Assembly (NCBI GenBank): GCA_947632315.1
Contig: CANROV010000070.1
Location: 1 to 9,325 of the forward strand
Origin: Candidatus Gastranaerophilales bacterium
GTDB lineage: Bacteria; Cyanobacteriota; Vampirovibrionia; Gastranaerophilales; Gastranaerophilaceae
Length of the DNA: 9,325 nucleotides
Reading direction: 5' to 3'
In this document: positions 1 through 6,571 of the stretch, piece by piece
Position numbering within the stretch: the first letter of the stretch is position 1
Layout: each line of letters opens with the position of its first letter
Made by a program: the position numbers and the translations under genes
The notes under the pieces: generated by a model
The model's database searches: none
Seen by the model: the letters and a program-made list of their open reading frames with translations, nothing else
Told to the model about the DNA's origin: nothing

Positions 1-215
1 TCTAAAACAAAGGTTTCCTTCTTGTCATGATGCAACACATCTACCATACAAGATCCCGCGACACAACTCATCCAAAGCCTAGACTTTTTATTTGCATGAC
101 AGCCTCGCCTGACCTGATTTAAAACATCATAAATATAAAATGAACGACAAATGTTTTTAGGAGCAAAAATCTGGTTTAATCCATTTTTTAACATTTCAAC
201 TCTTGGCGTAAACAT
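1..215 (-). CDS. Second FdtA/WxcM-like cupin domain, partial, runs off the left edge
   Basis: An open frame on the minus strand reads from a possible ATG at 215-213, with a second in-frame ATG at 194-192, to the window edge (71 codons, no stop). The protein contains APKNICRSFYIYDV, then RRGCHANKK (about residues 36-44), then CVAGSCMVDVLHHDKKETFV. It lines up with the neighbouring FdtA (CKNIPFDIKRVYYIWG, RGRHAHK, CLSGSCDFILDDGQHRETIH), so it is a second sugar-ketoisomerase-type cupin. The second histidine of the HAH motif is Asn here, so catalysis may be altered or lost. The ATG at 215 lies inside the end of fdtA and has no clear Shine-Dalgarno apart from the G tract 11 bases upstream. The frame continues upstream without a stop into the fdtA G tract and would join FdtA in frame if the tract had 8 instead of 9 G. 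It may therefore be the C-terminal half of a two-domain protein rather than a separate gene. Confidence 0.7.
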   Translation of the reverse strand, partial: MFTPRVEMLKNGLNQIFAPKNICRSFYIYDVLNQVRRGCHANKKSRLWMSCVAGSCMVDVLHHDKKETFVL

Positions 216-624
216 TAGGTACTTTACCCCCCCCCGCAGATAAAAATTCTGCATAATCACGGATATAATCCGATTCGTCATAGTAATCTGAAGCCAAAAC
301 CATAACGACGCAATCCTTGCTGAAATTTGTAAATTCGCGCCAAACATTATGCTTGATATAAAGCCCCTCGGCCGGATTATTGAGGTGTATCGTTTCGCGA
401 TGCTGTCCATCATCTAAAATAAAATCACATGAGCCGGATAAACAAACAATAACCTGTTCCAAAGTTTTATGCGCATGCCTCCCGCGCGTTACATGAGCCT
501 CTGTCCCCCAAATGTAATATACACGTTTTATATCAAACGGTATATTTTTACAAGATTCTAACGCAACAAGATTCCCCTGATAATTACCGTGCACAGAAAA
601 ATTTAAAAAAGAACAACTATTCAT
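196..624 (-). CDS. fdtA: dTDP-4-keto-6-deoxyglucose 3,4-ketoisomerase (FdtA/QdtA/WxcM-like cupin)
   Basis: This 142-residue protein fits the small cupin family that moves the keto group of dTDP-4-keto-6-deoxyglucose from C4 to C3, a cytoplasmic step towards dTDP-3-amino sugars such as Fuc3N or Qui3N. Visible family signatures are YYIWGT (36-41), RGRHAHK (47-53, the histidine-rich active-site segment), SGSCDFILDDG (63-73), EGLYIKHNVWREFTNFS (86-102) and the C-terminal ASDYYDESDYIRDYAEFL (111-128), where family members normally end. The last 14 residues follow a run of nine G (C9 on the plus strand at 227-235) encoding Ala-Gly-Gly-Gly and look like out-of-frame tail. Eight G would fuse the protein to the second cupin domain, and ten G would stop it right after the glycines. 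The gene is divergent from the transaminase. Whether it makes the 3-keto product (FdtA) or a stereochemical variant (QdtA) cannot be read from the sequence. Confidence 0.88.
   Translation of the reverse strand: MNSCSFLNFSVHGNYQGNLVALESCKNIPFDIKRVYYIWGTEAHVTRGRHAHKTLEQVIVCLSGSCDFILDDGQHRETIHLNNPAEGLYIKHNVWREFTNFSKDCVVMVLASDYYDESDYIRDYAEFLSAGGGKVPNVYAKS
227..235 (-). repeat. Poly-G tract 1 (G9 on the coding strand) at the fdtA / second-cupin junction
   Basis: Nine consecutive C on the plus strand are nine G in the minus-strand coding sense. They fall just after the last conserved FdtA residues (AEFLSA). With nine G the frame ends at a TGA at 198-196. With ten it reads Gly-Gly-Gly then TAA. With eight it reads GGVKYLMFTPRVEMLKNG and continues into the second cupin domain. 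The coding-strand context GGGTAAAG is shared with tract 2. Confidence 0.9.
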
Positions 625-684
625 TTAAAGACCGTAAAAGTTATACCAAGAGCTATTGATTTTTTAAGCCTACGCTTAAATTTG

Positions 685-690
685 TATAAT
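685..690 (+). promoter_or_regulatory. Possible -10 element (TATAAT) for the rightward operon
   Basis: The hexamer is an exact match to the sigma-70 -10 consensus and faces the wecE-like gene. No good -35 is seen at the right distance (TTTTAA at 662-667, 17 bases upstream, is weak). If used, transcription would start near 697, at the edge of the 698-723 dyad, leaving a leader of about 175 bases. In AT-rich DNA this hexamer can occur by chance. Confidence 0.3.
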
Positions 691-697
691 CAATTTG

Positions 698-723
698 GAA
701 AAACAAACGTTCGTTTGTTTTTC
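698..723. promoter_or_regulatory. Perfect 12-bp inverted repeat, candidate operator
   Basis: The arms GAAAAACAAACG (698-709) and CGTTTGTTTTTC (712-723) are exact reverse complements separated by TT. The site sits between two divergent genes, directly after a TATAAT hexamer, which is where a dimeric repressor such as a TetR-type regulator would bind. A terminator is less likely because neither flanking gene ends here. The core ACGTTCGTTT (707-716) recurs inverted at 849-858. Confidence 0.5.
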
Positions 724-844
724 TGCACGTATTTATACTTCAAAACAAAATAGATTTCAACAAAAAAAATCTTTTTATACAAGATAAAATAAGGATTGTA
801 GAAAAATTATGAATAGCCAAGCAATTCAATCACCCAAGGTGGAA

Positions 845-863
845 AAATAAACGAACGTTATTT
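845..863. promoter_or_regulatory. Second dyad sharing the AAACGAACGT core, next to the wecE-like start
   Basis: AAACGAACGT at 849-858 is the reverse complement of the core of the 698-723 dyad. It is itself embedded in symmetry: AACG-AA-CGTT in the centre, and AAATAA (845-850) with TTATTT (858-863). It lies 9 bases before the ATG at 872, where binding would overlap the translation start region. The repeated core suggests one regulator with two sites, but two copies alone are weak evidence. Confidence 0.35.
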
Positions 864-871
864 GGTAACAC

Positions 872-2011
872 ATGACAACAATTAATTTTAATGAACCAGC
901 TCAAAACTTAAGCACATTGCAGTATATTGAAGATGTGTTTACCCAAAAACATACTTCAGGTGATGGAAAATATACAAAGTTATGCCATAAATGGTTTGCT
1001 GATAAGCTTTCTTGTGAACAAACTCTTCTTGTGCATTCAGGCACAGCGGCCTTGGAGGTTGCCGCCATTTTAGCCGACTTAAAGCCTGGCGATGAAGTGA
1101 TTATGCCTTCTTACACTTTTTGCTCAACCGCTAATGCCTTTGTTTTGCAAGGTGCTGTCCCCGTGTTTGTAGATATCCGCCCTGATACCTTAAATATTGA
1201 TGAAACAAAAATAGAAGCCGCTATAACCTCCAAAACTAAAACCATTGTTCCTGTCCATTATGCAGGCGTTGCATGCGAAATGGATAACATTATGGATATT
1301 GCAAAACGCCACCATTTACTTGTCATTGAAGATGCGGCTCAAGCTTTTGATTCGTTTTACAAAAGCAAACCTTTAGGCACAATCGGTAATATGGGCTGTT
1401 TTTCATTTCATGAAACAAAAAATGTGATGTCCGGTGAAGGCGGTTTATTTGTAACAAATGATTCCACACTTGCCGAACGTGCTGAAATTATCCGCGAAAA
1501 AGGCACAAACAGAAGCAAATTTTTTAGAGGACAGATTGATAAATATACTTGGGTTGACAAAGGCTCTTCTTATTTACCAAGCGATATTATAGCCGCATAC
1601 TTATATTCTATCCTAGAAATATCTGATCAAATCCAGCAAAAACGCCGTGCGGTATGGCATAAATATTATTCAGCCTTTGAAAGTTTGGAAAAATCAGGCG
1701 CGATTCGCCGACCAATTATTCCAAATAACACCACAAATAACGCGCATATGTTCTATTTGCTTTTCAATGACCTAGAAACAAGAACGAAATTTATTGCTTA
1801 TTTACGTAAAAATAATATTCAAGCGCCCTTCCATTACATTCCGCTGCATTCGGCCCCTGCCGGCAAAAAATATTGTAAAACGTCAGGCTCTTTGGATGTC
1901 ACAAACAGAATTTCAGACACCTTGGTTCGGTTGCCTTTATTTTTTGATATATCAGAACAAGAAATAGATACTGTCATTAATAAATGCCTAGAATTTTGGA
2001 GCAAAAAATGA
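872..2011 (+). CDS. wecE: dTDP-4-amino-4,6-dideoxygalactose transaminase (WecE/RffA type)
   Basis: This 379-residue PLP enzyme of the DegT/DnrJ/EryC1 family closely matches my memory of enterobacterial RffA/WecE (about 376 residues). That enzyme aminates C4 of dTDP-4-keto-6-deoxyglucose using glutamate to give dTDP-Fuc4N. Shared segments include KPGDEVIMPSYTF (71-83), STANAFVLQGA (85-95), VPVHYAGVACEMD (126-138), EDAAQ (153-157, PLP-contacting Asp and Gln), GCFSFHETKN (175-184, with K183 the expected Schiff-base lysine), GEGG (188-191) and IREKGTNRSKFFRGQ. It appears full-length and intact. The ATG at 872 matches the family N-terminus, but its ribosome-binding site is poor. It is the first gene of the rightward operon, and its TGA overlaps the next ATG. 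Its G+C is well above that of the genes downstream. It may equally act on another 4-keto-6-deoxy sugar. Confidence 0.88.
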   Translation: MTTINFNEPAQNLSTLQYIEDVFTQKHTSGDGKYTKLCHKWFADKLSCEQTLLVHSGTAALEVAAILADLKPGDEVIMPSYTFCSTANAFVLQGAVPVFVDIRPDTLNIDETKIEAAITSKTKTIVPVHYAGVACEMDNIMDIAKRHHLLVIEDAAQAFDSFYKSKPLGTIGNMGCFSFHETKNVMSGEGGLFVTNDSTLAERAEIIREKGTNRSKFFRGQIDKYTWVDKGSSYLPSDIIAAYLYSILEISDQIQQKRRAVWHKYYSAFESLEKSGAIRRPIIPNNTTNNAHMFYLLFNDLETRTKFIAYLRKNNIQAPFHYIPLHSAPAGKKYCKTSGSLDVTNRISDTLVRLPLFFDISEQEIDTVINKCLEFWSKK

Positions 2012-3366
2012 AATTGTTAGAACGGAAGAAAAATAAGCTAAAATTTTTAGGCATGACAATTCTTAAATTCGTCGTCAAACCAAAGGGTATAGGTGTTTAT
2101 TTCTTGGGTTTGCATCTTAAGACATTAAAAAGCAAACTTGGTCAGATTATATACAATTTCCAGGATAATAAAGATTTTGACACCCGACATTATGACAAAG
2201 AAATTGCAGAGATTACAGCAGATATCAAATTCCCAAAAATTCGTCCCGATAATCATAAAATTGCTTTCCTTGCAACAAGATTGTTTGATATGGGCGGTCA
2301 CAGCAAGTGTTTGCGCGATTTACTCTGCGCACTGAATGGTAAATATGAGCAAAAACTGTTTTTAACGCAAATCTCTGCACTACAAAAGGATAGGCCGAAC
2401 ATTATGTCGGATATCAACAAATATTGCACAATTGACGGAACCGACTTTGTAATCATAAAATTTCATCAATGTGTAAAAGAATTAGCTAAAAAAATAAGTT
2501 CTTATTCTCCAAAAGCTCTTTTTGTTTATATTCATCCTGATGACATTTTCGGTGCTGCCGTTTTATCTGTTTTGAGGCATAAGGGAATACAAATTCTCTT
2601 TTTTGATCATGCCTCACATTTTCCAGTTTTGGGTATGAATTTTTCGGATTTTGTTTTGAATGGGTTACCCTCAAGCGAAAAAATAACACATAAAAAAAGG
2701 CACTTTTTACATACAAAAATTGTTGGACTAAGTTCTGTATCAAAAGATAAAACCGTTTACTATTCCAAGGCCGATTTAAATGAATTAAAACTTAATTTAG
2801 GCATCAAAAAAGGTTATCAAGTAACTCTAAGTGGTGGCTCATCGTACAAATTTTTTGATAAAAACAACAGTTCTGAATATTTTGAAATGATTTTGCGCAT
2901 TTTGCAAAAAAAGAAAAAACTTAATCATTTGATTATGAGCGATATTACACCAGAACAGCAAAATATCATTAACAAAATTTTCAAAAACTCGCCGAAAGAA
3001 AAACAAAGATTAATATTTTTACCTTTCCAAACCGATTTTGACAAATACTTTCAATGCACAGATGTATTTATAGATAGTTTTCCTGTGTCAAGCGCCTTAA
3101 CACAAATTGATTTAATGCGTAACAAAGTGGCATCTGTTGTAAAAATTAATAAAAAACAACCGGAATTATCTTTTCATGAATATCAAATGCCTAATTATCC
3201 TTATATGTTTGAACGTGTAAAAGATATGGAAAATGCAATTATTGAATTACTGAACGATCCCAAAAAACGTCAAAAAATCATTGAGAAAAATTATAAATTT
3301 TGGCTAAAGACATACGAAATAAGTGCCACTCGCAAAAGATACATCAAAATTTTGGAGGGGAAATGA
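2008..3366 (+). CDS. GT-B-like glycosyltransferase of the polysaccharide locus
   Basis: I take the ATG at 2008 as the start (452 residues) because it overlaps the previous TGA as ATGA and has GGAG at 1998-2001; an in-frame ATG at 1984 is less likely. The N-terminus carries two FLG segments (FLGMTILK at 13-20 and YFLGLHLK at 31-38), a type of tag common in front of bacterial glycan enzymes. The first Rossmann half shows LATRLFDMGGHSK (88-100), a nucleotide-sugar or acceptor loop, and FFDHASHFPVLGMNFSD (198-214). The C-terminal half has LIFLPF (335-340) and TDVFIDSFPVSSALTQIDLM (351-370), resembling the nucleotide-binding region of GT4/GT41-type enzymes. A cytoplasmic or membrane-peripheral transferase adding one sugar is inferred. 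Donor and acceptor are unknown. No transmembrane segment is evident. Confidence 0.7.
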   Translation: MKLLERKKNKLKFLGMTILKFVVKPKGIGVYFLGLHLKTLKSKLGQIIYNFQDNKDFDTRHYDKEIAEITADIKFPKIRPDNHKIAFLATRLFDMGGHSKCLRDLLCALNGKYEQKLFLTQISALQKDRPNIMSDINKYCTIDGTDFVIIKFHQCVKELAKKISSYSPKALFVYIHPDDIFGAAVLSVLRHKGIQILFFDHASHFPVLGMNFSDFVLNGLPSSEKITHKKRHFLHTKIVGLSSVSKDKTVYYSKADLNELKLNLGIKKGYQVTLSGGSSYKFFDKNNSSEYFEMILRILQKKKKLNHLIMSDITPEQQNIINKIFKNSPKEKQRLIFLPFQTDFDKYFQCTDVFIDSFPVSSALTQIDLMRNKVASVVKINKKQPELSFHEYQMPNYPYMFERVKDMENAIIELLNDPKKRQKIIEKNYKFWLKTYEISATRKRYIKILEGK

Positions 3367-4070
3367 AAAAGATCGCCATATTACAATCAAATTATATTCC
3401 CTGGAAAGGCTATTTTGACATCATTGCTAGTGTTGATGAATTTATATTTTATGACGAAATGCAGTATACTAAAAATGATTGGAGAAATAGGAATTTAATT
3501 AAAACGCCACAGGGATTAAAATGGTTAAGCATTCCAGTCATAACAAAAGGGCATTTATCAAACAACATAAAAATTAAAGATGCCCAAATAGCCGACCCAA
3601 AGTGGGCTATAAAACACTGGAATACGATGAAGCTATTTTACAAAAATGCACCTTATTTCAACAAATATTCTACGTTATTTGAAAATTTATATAAAACGTG
3701 TGAACAAGAAACATATTTATGCAAAGTAAACTATAAATTCATACTGGCCATAAATGAGCTCTTGGGAATTAAAACAAAAATTTCATTTAGTCAAAATTAT
3801 GGCTTGATTCAAGGCAAAACAGAACGTTTGGTTGATTTAGTACAAAAAGCAAAAGGCACAGAATATTTATCAGGTCCTGCAGCAAAAGGTTATATTGATG
3901 AAAGTTTATTTAAGAAAGCAAACATCAAACTTTCGTGGATGGATTATTCTAGATATCCTGAATATAAGCAATTATTCCCGCCCTTTGTACACGGTGTCAG
4001 CATTTTAGATTTAATATTTAATTGCGGCCCTAACGCTGTAAATTATATGTTATGGAAGGACAAAAAATGA
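3363..4070 (+). CDS. WbqC-family protein
   Basis: This 235-residue protein starts at the ATG overlapping the upstream TGA (ATGA), with a strong GGAGG at 3354-3358. The N-terminal pattern KKIAILQSNYIPWKGYFDII (2-21), then DEFIFYDEMQYTKNDWRNRN (25-44), and the later GTEYLSGPAAKGYIDES are hallmarks of the WbqC-like family. Members occur in O-antigen, capsule and related glycan clusters next to dTDP-amino-sugar genes. The biochemical role is poorly defined; a modification or transfer step on an amino sugar is a guess from context. It is soluble, with no signal peptide or membrane helix visible. Its length is normal for the family and the frame is intact. Its TGA overlaps the next ATG, so translation is probably coupled on both sides. 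Confidence 0.8.
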   Translation: MKKIAILQSNYIPWKGYFDIIASVDEFIFYDEMQYTKNDWRNRNLIKTPQGLKWLSIPVITKGHLSNNIKIKDAQIADPKWAIKHWNTMKLFYKNAPYFNKYSTLFENLYKTCEQETYLCKVNYKFILAINELLGIKTKISFSQNYGLIQGKTERLVDLVQKAKGTEYLSGPAAKGYIDESLFKKANIKLSWMDYSRYPEYKQLFPPFVHGVSILDLIFNCGPNAVNYMLWKDKK

Positions 4071-4921
4071 AAATTTTAGTGACAGGAGCGAATGGTTATA
4101 TTGGACACCACGTTGTTCAGAGGCTGATTAAGCTGAATCATGAAGTTATTGCTGTTGATTTTAATAATAGCCGGATTGTCTCAGAAGCTAATTTTCTAAA
4201 TTATGACATATTAAACACATCGTTTAATGATGTTGATTTGTATAAAAAGTTAAAAAGCCCCGATCATATCATTCATTTAGCATGGCAAGATGGCTTTAAT
4301 CATTTTTCTGACGCTCATATGGATAATTTAATGAAACACTTTCATTTCATTAAAAATTTGATTGATCACGGCTGTCAATCTTTATCAATAATGGGGACAG
4401 TTCACGAAATTGGTTTTTGGGAAGGCAGAGTCGATGAAAACACGCCATGTAATCCCTTATCTTACTATGGTATTGCGAAAAACACTCTTCGTCAATTGGT
4501 CATGTTATATATTAAAAACAAAGCAATCTCATTAAAATGGCTAAGAGCATTCTATATAACAGGAGACGACAAAAATAATCATTCTGTTTTTACCAAAATT
4601 TTGGAAAAAGCACAAGCCGGAGAAAAAGAATTTCCATTTACCAACGGAACAAATCAATTTGATTTTATTGATGTTGAAACACTGGCTATGCAAATTTGTG
4701 CAGCAGCTATTCAGACTGAAATTGATGGTATTATAAATGTTTGTTCAGGAAAACCGCAATCTATCAAAGATAAAGCTGAGGAATTTATAAAGGAAAACGC
4801 ATTTAACATTAATTTAAAACTTGGAGCCTTTTCAACTCGTCCCTACGATTCATCAGTTATCTACGGAGATAATTCAAAAATTCTTAAAATTTTAAAAAAC
4901 GAAATTAGTACTGGAGTATAG
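4067..4921 (+). CDS. NAD(P)-dependent extended SDR nucleotide-sugar epimerase/reductase
   Basis: This 284-residue protein begins at ATG 4067, overlapping the previous TGA, with GGAAGGA at 4054-4060. It opens with the Rossmann motif MKILVTGANGYIG (1-13, TGxxGxxG type), followed by IIHLAW, SIMGTVHEIG (the catalytic Ser/Thr region) and the catalytic YxxxK in SYYGIAKN. LRAFYITG and FDFIDVETLA are typical of the extended SDR sugar-nucleotide family. Candidate activities are 4-reduction of dTDP-4-keto-6-deoxyglucose (fucose or 6-deoxytalose type) or 4-epimerisation. The neighbouring dTDP-sugar enzymes favour a dTDP substrate, but this is inference. The protein looks complete, cytoplasmic and intact. 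I do not assign a gene name because reductase and epimerase members cannot be told apart by eye. Confidence 0.82.
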   Translation: MKILVTGANGYIGHHVVQRLIKLNHEVIAVDFNNSRIVSEANFLNYDILNTSFNDVDLYKKLKSPDHIIHLAWQDGFNHFSDAHMDNLMKHFHFIKNLIDHGCQSLSIMGTVHEIGFWEGRVDENTPCNPLSYYGIAKNTLRQLVMLYIKNKAISLKWLRAFYITGDDKNNHSVFTKILEKAQAGEKEFPFTNGTNQFDFIDVETLAMQICAAAIQTEIDGIINVCSGKPQSIKDKAEEFIKENAFNINLKLGAFSTRPYDSSVIYGDNSKILKILKNEISTGV

Positions 4922-4933
4922 AGGAATATAAAA

Positions 4934-5788
4934 ATGTCTTTAATTAAAATAAAACATTCAAACAAAAAAGATAAAGTATATTTTTTGGGCATACCCATTT
5001 ATTCAATCAAACATTATTTTTCAGAAAAAAATACGATTAAAGAATTATTTGATAAACTTTTTTACATCTATATGCCCGCATGTATGGAGCACCCTAAAAT
5101 TTTTACAAAATACAAGGATATTTATAAAGGTAAAGATGTTGTATTATGCGCAACCGGTCCAACTTACAATTATTATGAACCTATCGCAAATGCCATTCAT
5201 ATAGGCGTAAATAATGCTTACAAAAATGATAAAGTCCCTCTTGATTACCTATTTGCTCAAGATGGAGAAACAATCGTAGACGCTGGAAAAGAAAAAATCC
5301 TCAATTATAGGGGCAATAAGTGCAAAAAATTTTTTGGCATTCACTATTTAAAACCTTCTGAAATATCGACTCTATCAATATCACAAACCGCATATGAAAA
5401 AGCTTTGGCTAAAAAATATTACTTTATTTTACATGAATTTCCAACAAGCTCCATAGCAATGTCTAACGCTAATATAACAACTAGACCTTTGAATAATTGG
5501 GGAAGTGTAAGTTTTTCCGCTTTAGACTTCATTTTATGGACTCATCCGAAGAGGATATATTTGGTAGGATGCGATAACACACTAAACGGCTATTTCAAAG
5601 ACCAAAATTCACCTTTAAATTCAACCAGTTCCGACTATGAACATATGTTAACGGGTTGGAAAGAATTTAAAAAATTTGCGACAAGTCATTACCCTGATAT
5701 AAAAATTATTTCCATCAATCCTATTGGCCTCAAAGGAATATTTGAAGATTTGTATACACAAAATTATATTGAAAGTATTTCAAAATAA
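4934..5788 (+). CDS. LPS/capsule biosynthesis protein with Rossmann-like GPS motif (DUF115/GT42-like)
   Basis: This 284-residue protein starts at ATG 4934 with GAGGA at 4921-4925. Its N-terminus carries KVYFLGIPIYSIK (14-26), the same kind of FLG tag as the glycosyltransferase at 2008. The core begins GKDVVLCATGPTYNYYEPIA (66-85), recalling the GNGPSL-type loop of DUF115/MptE-like and GT42 sialyltransferase-like proteins. It continues with IGVNNAYKNDKVPLDYLFAQD (90-110), then NNWGSVSFSALDFILWT and RIYLVGCDN (207-215), which matches the second nucleotide-binding strand of these families. A role in transferring or modifying a sugar is likely, but donor and product are unknown. There is no signal peptide or membrane helix. 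The frame is intact and contains no G tract. Confidence 0.62.
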   Translation: MSLIKIKHSNKKDKVYFLGIPIYSIKHYFSEKNTIKELFDKLFYIYMPACMEHPKIFTKYKDIYKGKDVVLCATGPTYNYYEPIANAIHIGVNNAYKNDKVPLDYLFAQDGETIVDAGKEKILNYRGNKCKKFFGIHYLKPSEISTLSISQTAYEKALAKKYYFILHEFPTSSIAMSNANITTRPLNNWGSVSFSALDFILWTHPKRIYLVGCDNTLNGYFKDQNSPLNSTSSDYEHMLTGWKEFKKFATSHYPDIKIISINPIGLKGIFEDLYTQNYIESISK

Positions 5789-5821
5789 ACCATGATTATA
5801 AATAAAATCAGGAGATAAAAA

Positions 5822-6559
5822 ATGAAAAATTATATTAAACAATATCAAAAGTTACACCATGAAGATGAGTCTTTTGGTACTTCTGGAATCTTAGTTAGCG
5901 ATAAATTAATGAGTTGCATAGATTATCTAAAGCCTAAAACTATTTTAGATTTTGGGTGCGGTAAGGGCATTCTTATTGATATTATTAAAAAGAAATTTCC
6001 TGATATAGAAGTATTTGGATATGATCCAGCCGTTGAGAAATATAAAAATCTGATGGGGGGGGGTAAAGCCGATTTGGTTATAAACACTGATGTTTTAGAA
6101 CATATACCAGAGGAGGATGTTTTATCCGTGATTGAGCAAATTTCCAGAATTTCCCAAAATGTATTTTTTCAATTACACCACTACCCTGCTGTAACTTATT
6201 TACCCAATGGTCAAAATGCCCATTGCACCATTAAACCATTGGCATGGTATCTTGAAAGAATAGGAAAATATTTTCCTAAAATGCTCGTTTTTCCAGGCGT
6301 AACCAATTTGCAAACAACTGTTATTACTTTTGAAATTCCATGTAAATTATGTGAAACTTTTCTTTCATCTAACAATAAGCTGCTCGACAGCAAAGAATTC
6401 TATGAATTTCAACTAAAAATATATCAACGATACTGTTTTATCATGAAAACTTATTACAAATTTCGAAAAAAGTTGTCATTCAACAAACAAAAACATCAAT
6501 ACTTCAAATACAAAGAAAAACTTTATAAAACAGAAATAAAAAATATTGCTTTTAACTAG
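5822..6559 (+). CDS. SAM-dependent methyltransferase, phase-variable, ON as assembled
   Basis: This 245-residue class I methyltransferase has GGAG at 5811-5814 before ATG 5822. The SAM-binding loop ILDFGCGKGILIDI is at 41-54, the acidic strand GYDPAVEKY at 66-74 and the post-motif NTDVLEHIPEEDV at 88-100. QLHHYPAVTYLPNGQNAHCT follows in the substrate region, and the C-terminal tail is lysine-rich. Small-sugar O-methylation of the glycan is the likely role. Between motifs I and II a run of nine G (6055-6063) encodes NLMGGGK (76-82), and the conserved DVLEHI region downstream stays in frame. Ten G would give an immediate TAA and eight would stop within about six codons, so one-base slippage removes the second half of the SAM domain. 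The current length is therefore the functional one. Confidence 0.83.
   Translation: MKNYIKQYQKLHHEDESFGTSGILVSDKLMSCIDYLKPKTILDFGCGKGILIDIIKKKFPDIEVFGYDPAVEKYKNLMGGGKADLVINTDVLEHIPEEDVLSVIEQISRISQNVFFQLHHYPAVTYLPNGQNAHCTIKPLAWYLERIGKYFPKMLVFPGVTNLQTTVITFEIPCKLCETFLSSNNKLLDSKEFYEFQLKIYQRYCFIMKTYYKFRKKLSFNKQKHQYFKYKEKLYKTEIKNIAFN
6055..6063 (+). repeat. Poly-G tract 2 (G9) inside the methyltransferase
   Basis: Nine G follow CTGAT and precede TAAAG. They span the third base of the Met codon through the first two bases of the third Gly codon (ATG GGG GGG GGT). Nine keeps the conserved downstream DVLEHI motif in frame. The tract lies mid-gene, so slippage to eight or ten is a null mutation. Confidence 0.9.
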
Positions 6560-6571
6560 AAAGGTAAAACA

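Larger units (their letters stand above)
625..871. promoter_or_regulatory. Divergent intergenic region between fdtA and the wecE-like gene
   Basis: These 247 bases separate two divergently transcribed genes, so promoters for both should lie here. Visible elements are a small stem TTTAAGC-CTAC-GCTTAAA (663-680), a TATAAT hexamer on the plus strand (685-690), the perfect 12-bp dyad at 698-723, an A8 run (762-769) and a second related dyad at 845-863 just before the wecE-like start. No convincing long gene is present. A 13-codon frame (809-850) after AAGGA is possible but unsupported. Confidence 0.6.

Noticed and set aside
663..680. TTTAAGC-CTAC-GCTTAAA stem as a terminator
   Set aside because: It lies between divergent gene starts, is AT-rich with a 7-bp stem, and is not followed by a T run on either strand.
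809..850. A 13-codon frame (MNSQAIQSPKVEK) after AAGGA, a possible leader peptide
   Set aside because: The Shine-Dalgarno spacing is long (13 bases), there are no regulatory codons in a row and no attenuator hairpin is clear. It may be chance.
2138..2335. Alternative plus-strand frame inside the glycosyltransferase
   Set aside because: It overlaps conserved coding sequence in the real frame and is low-complexity.
2486..2743. Open frame on the minus strand inside the glycosyltransferase
   Set aside because: It is fully contained in a well-supported gene on the other strand and has no recognisable motifs or ribosome-binding site.
6211..6393. Short open frame on the minus strand inside the methyltransferase
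   Set aside because: It is an antisense shadow of a real coding region with no independent support.
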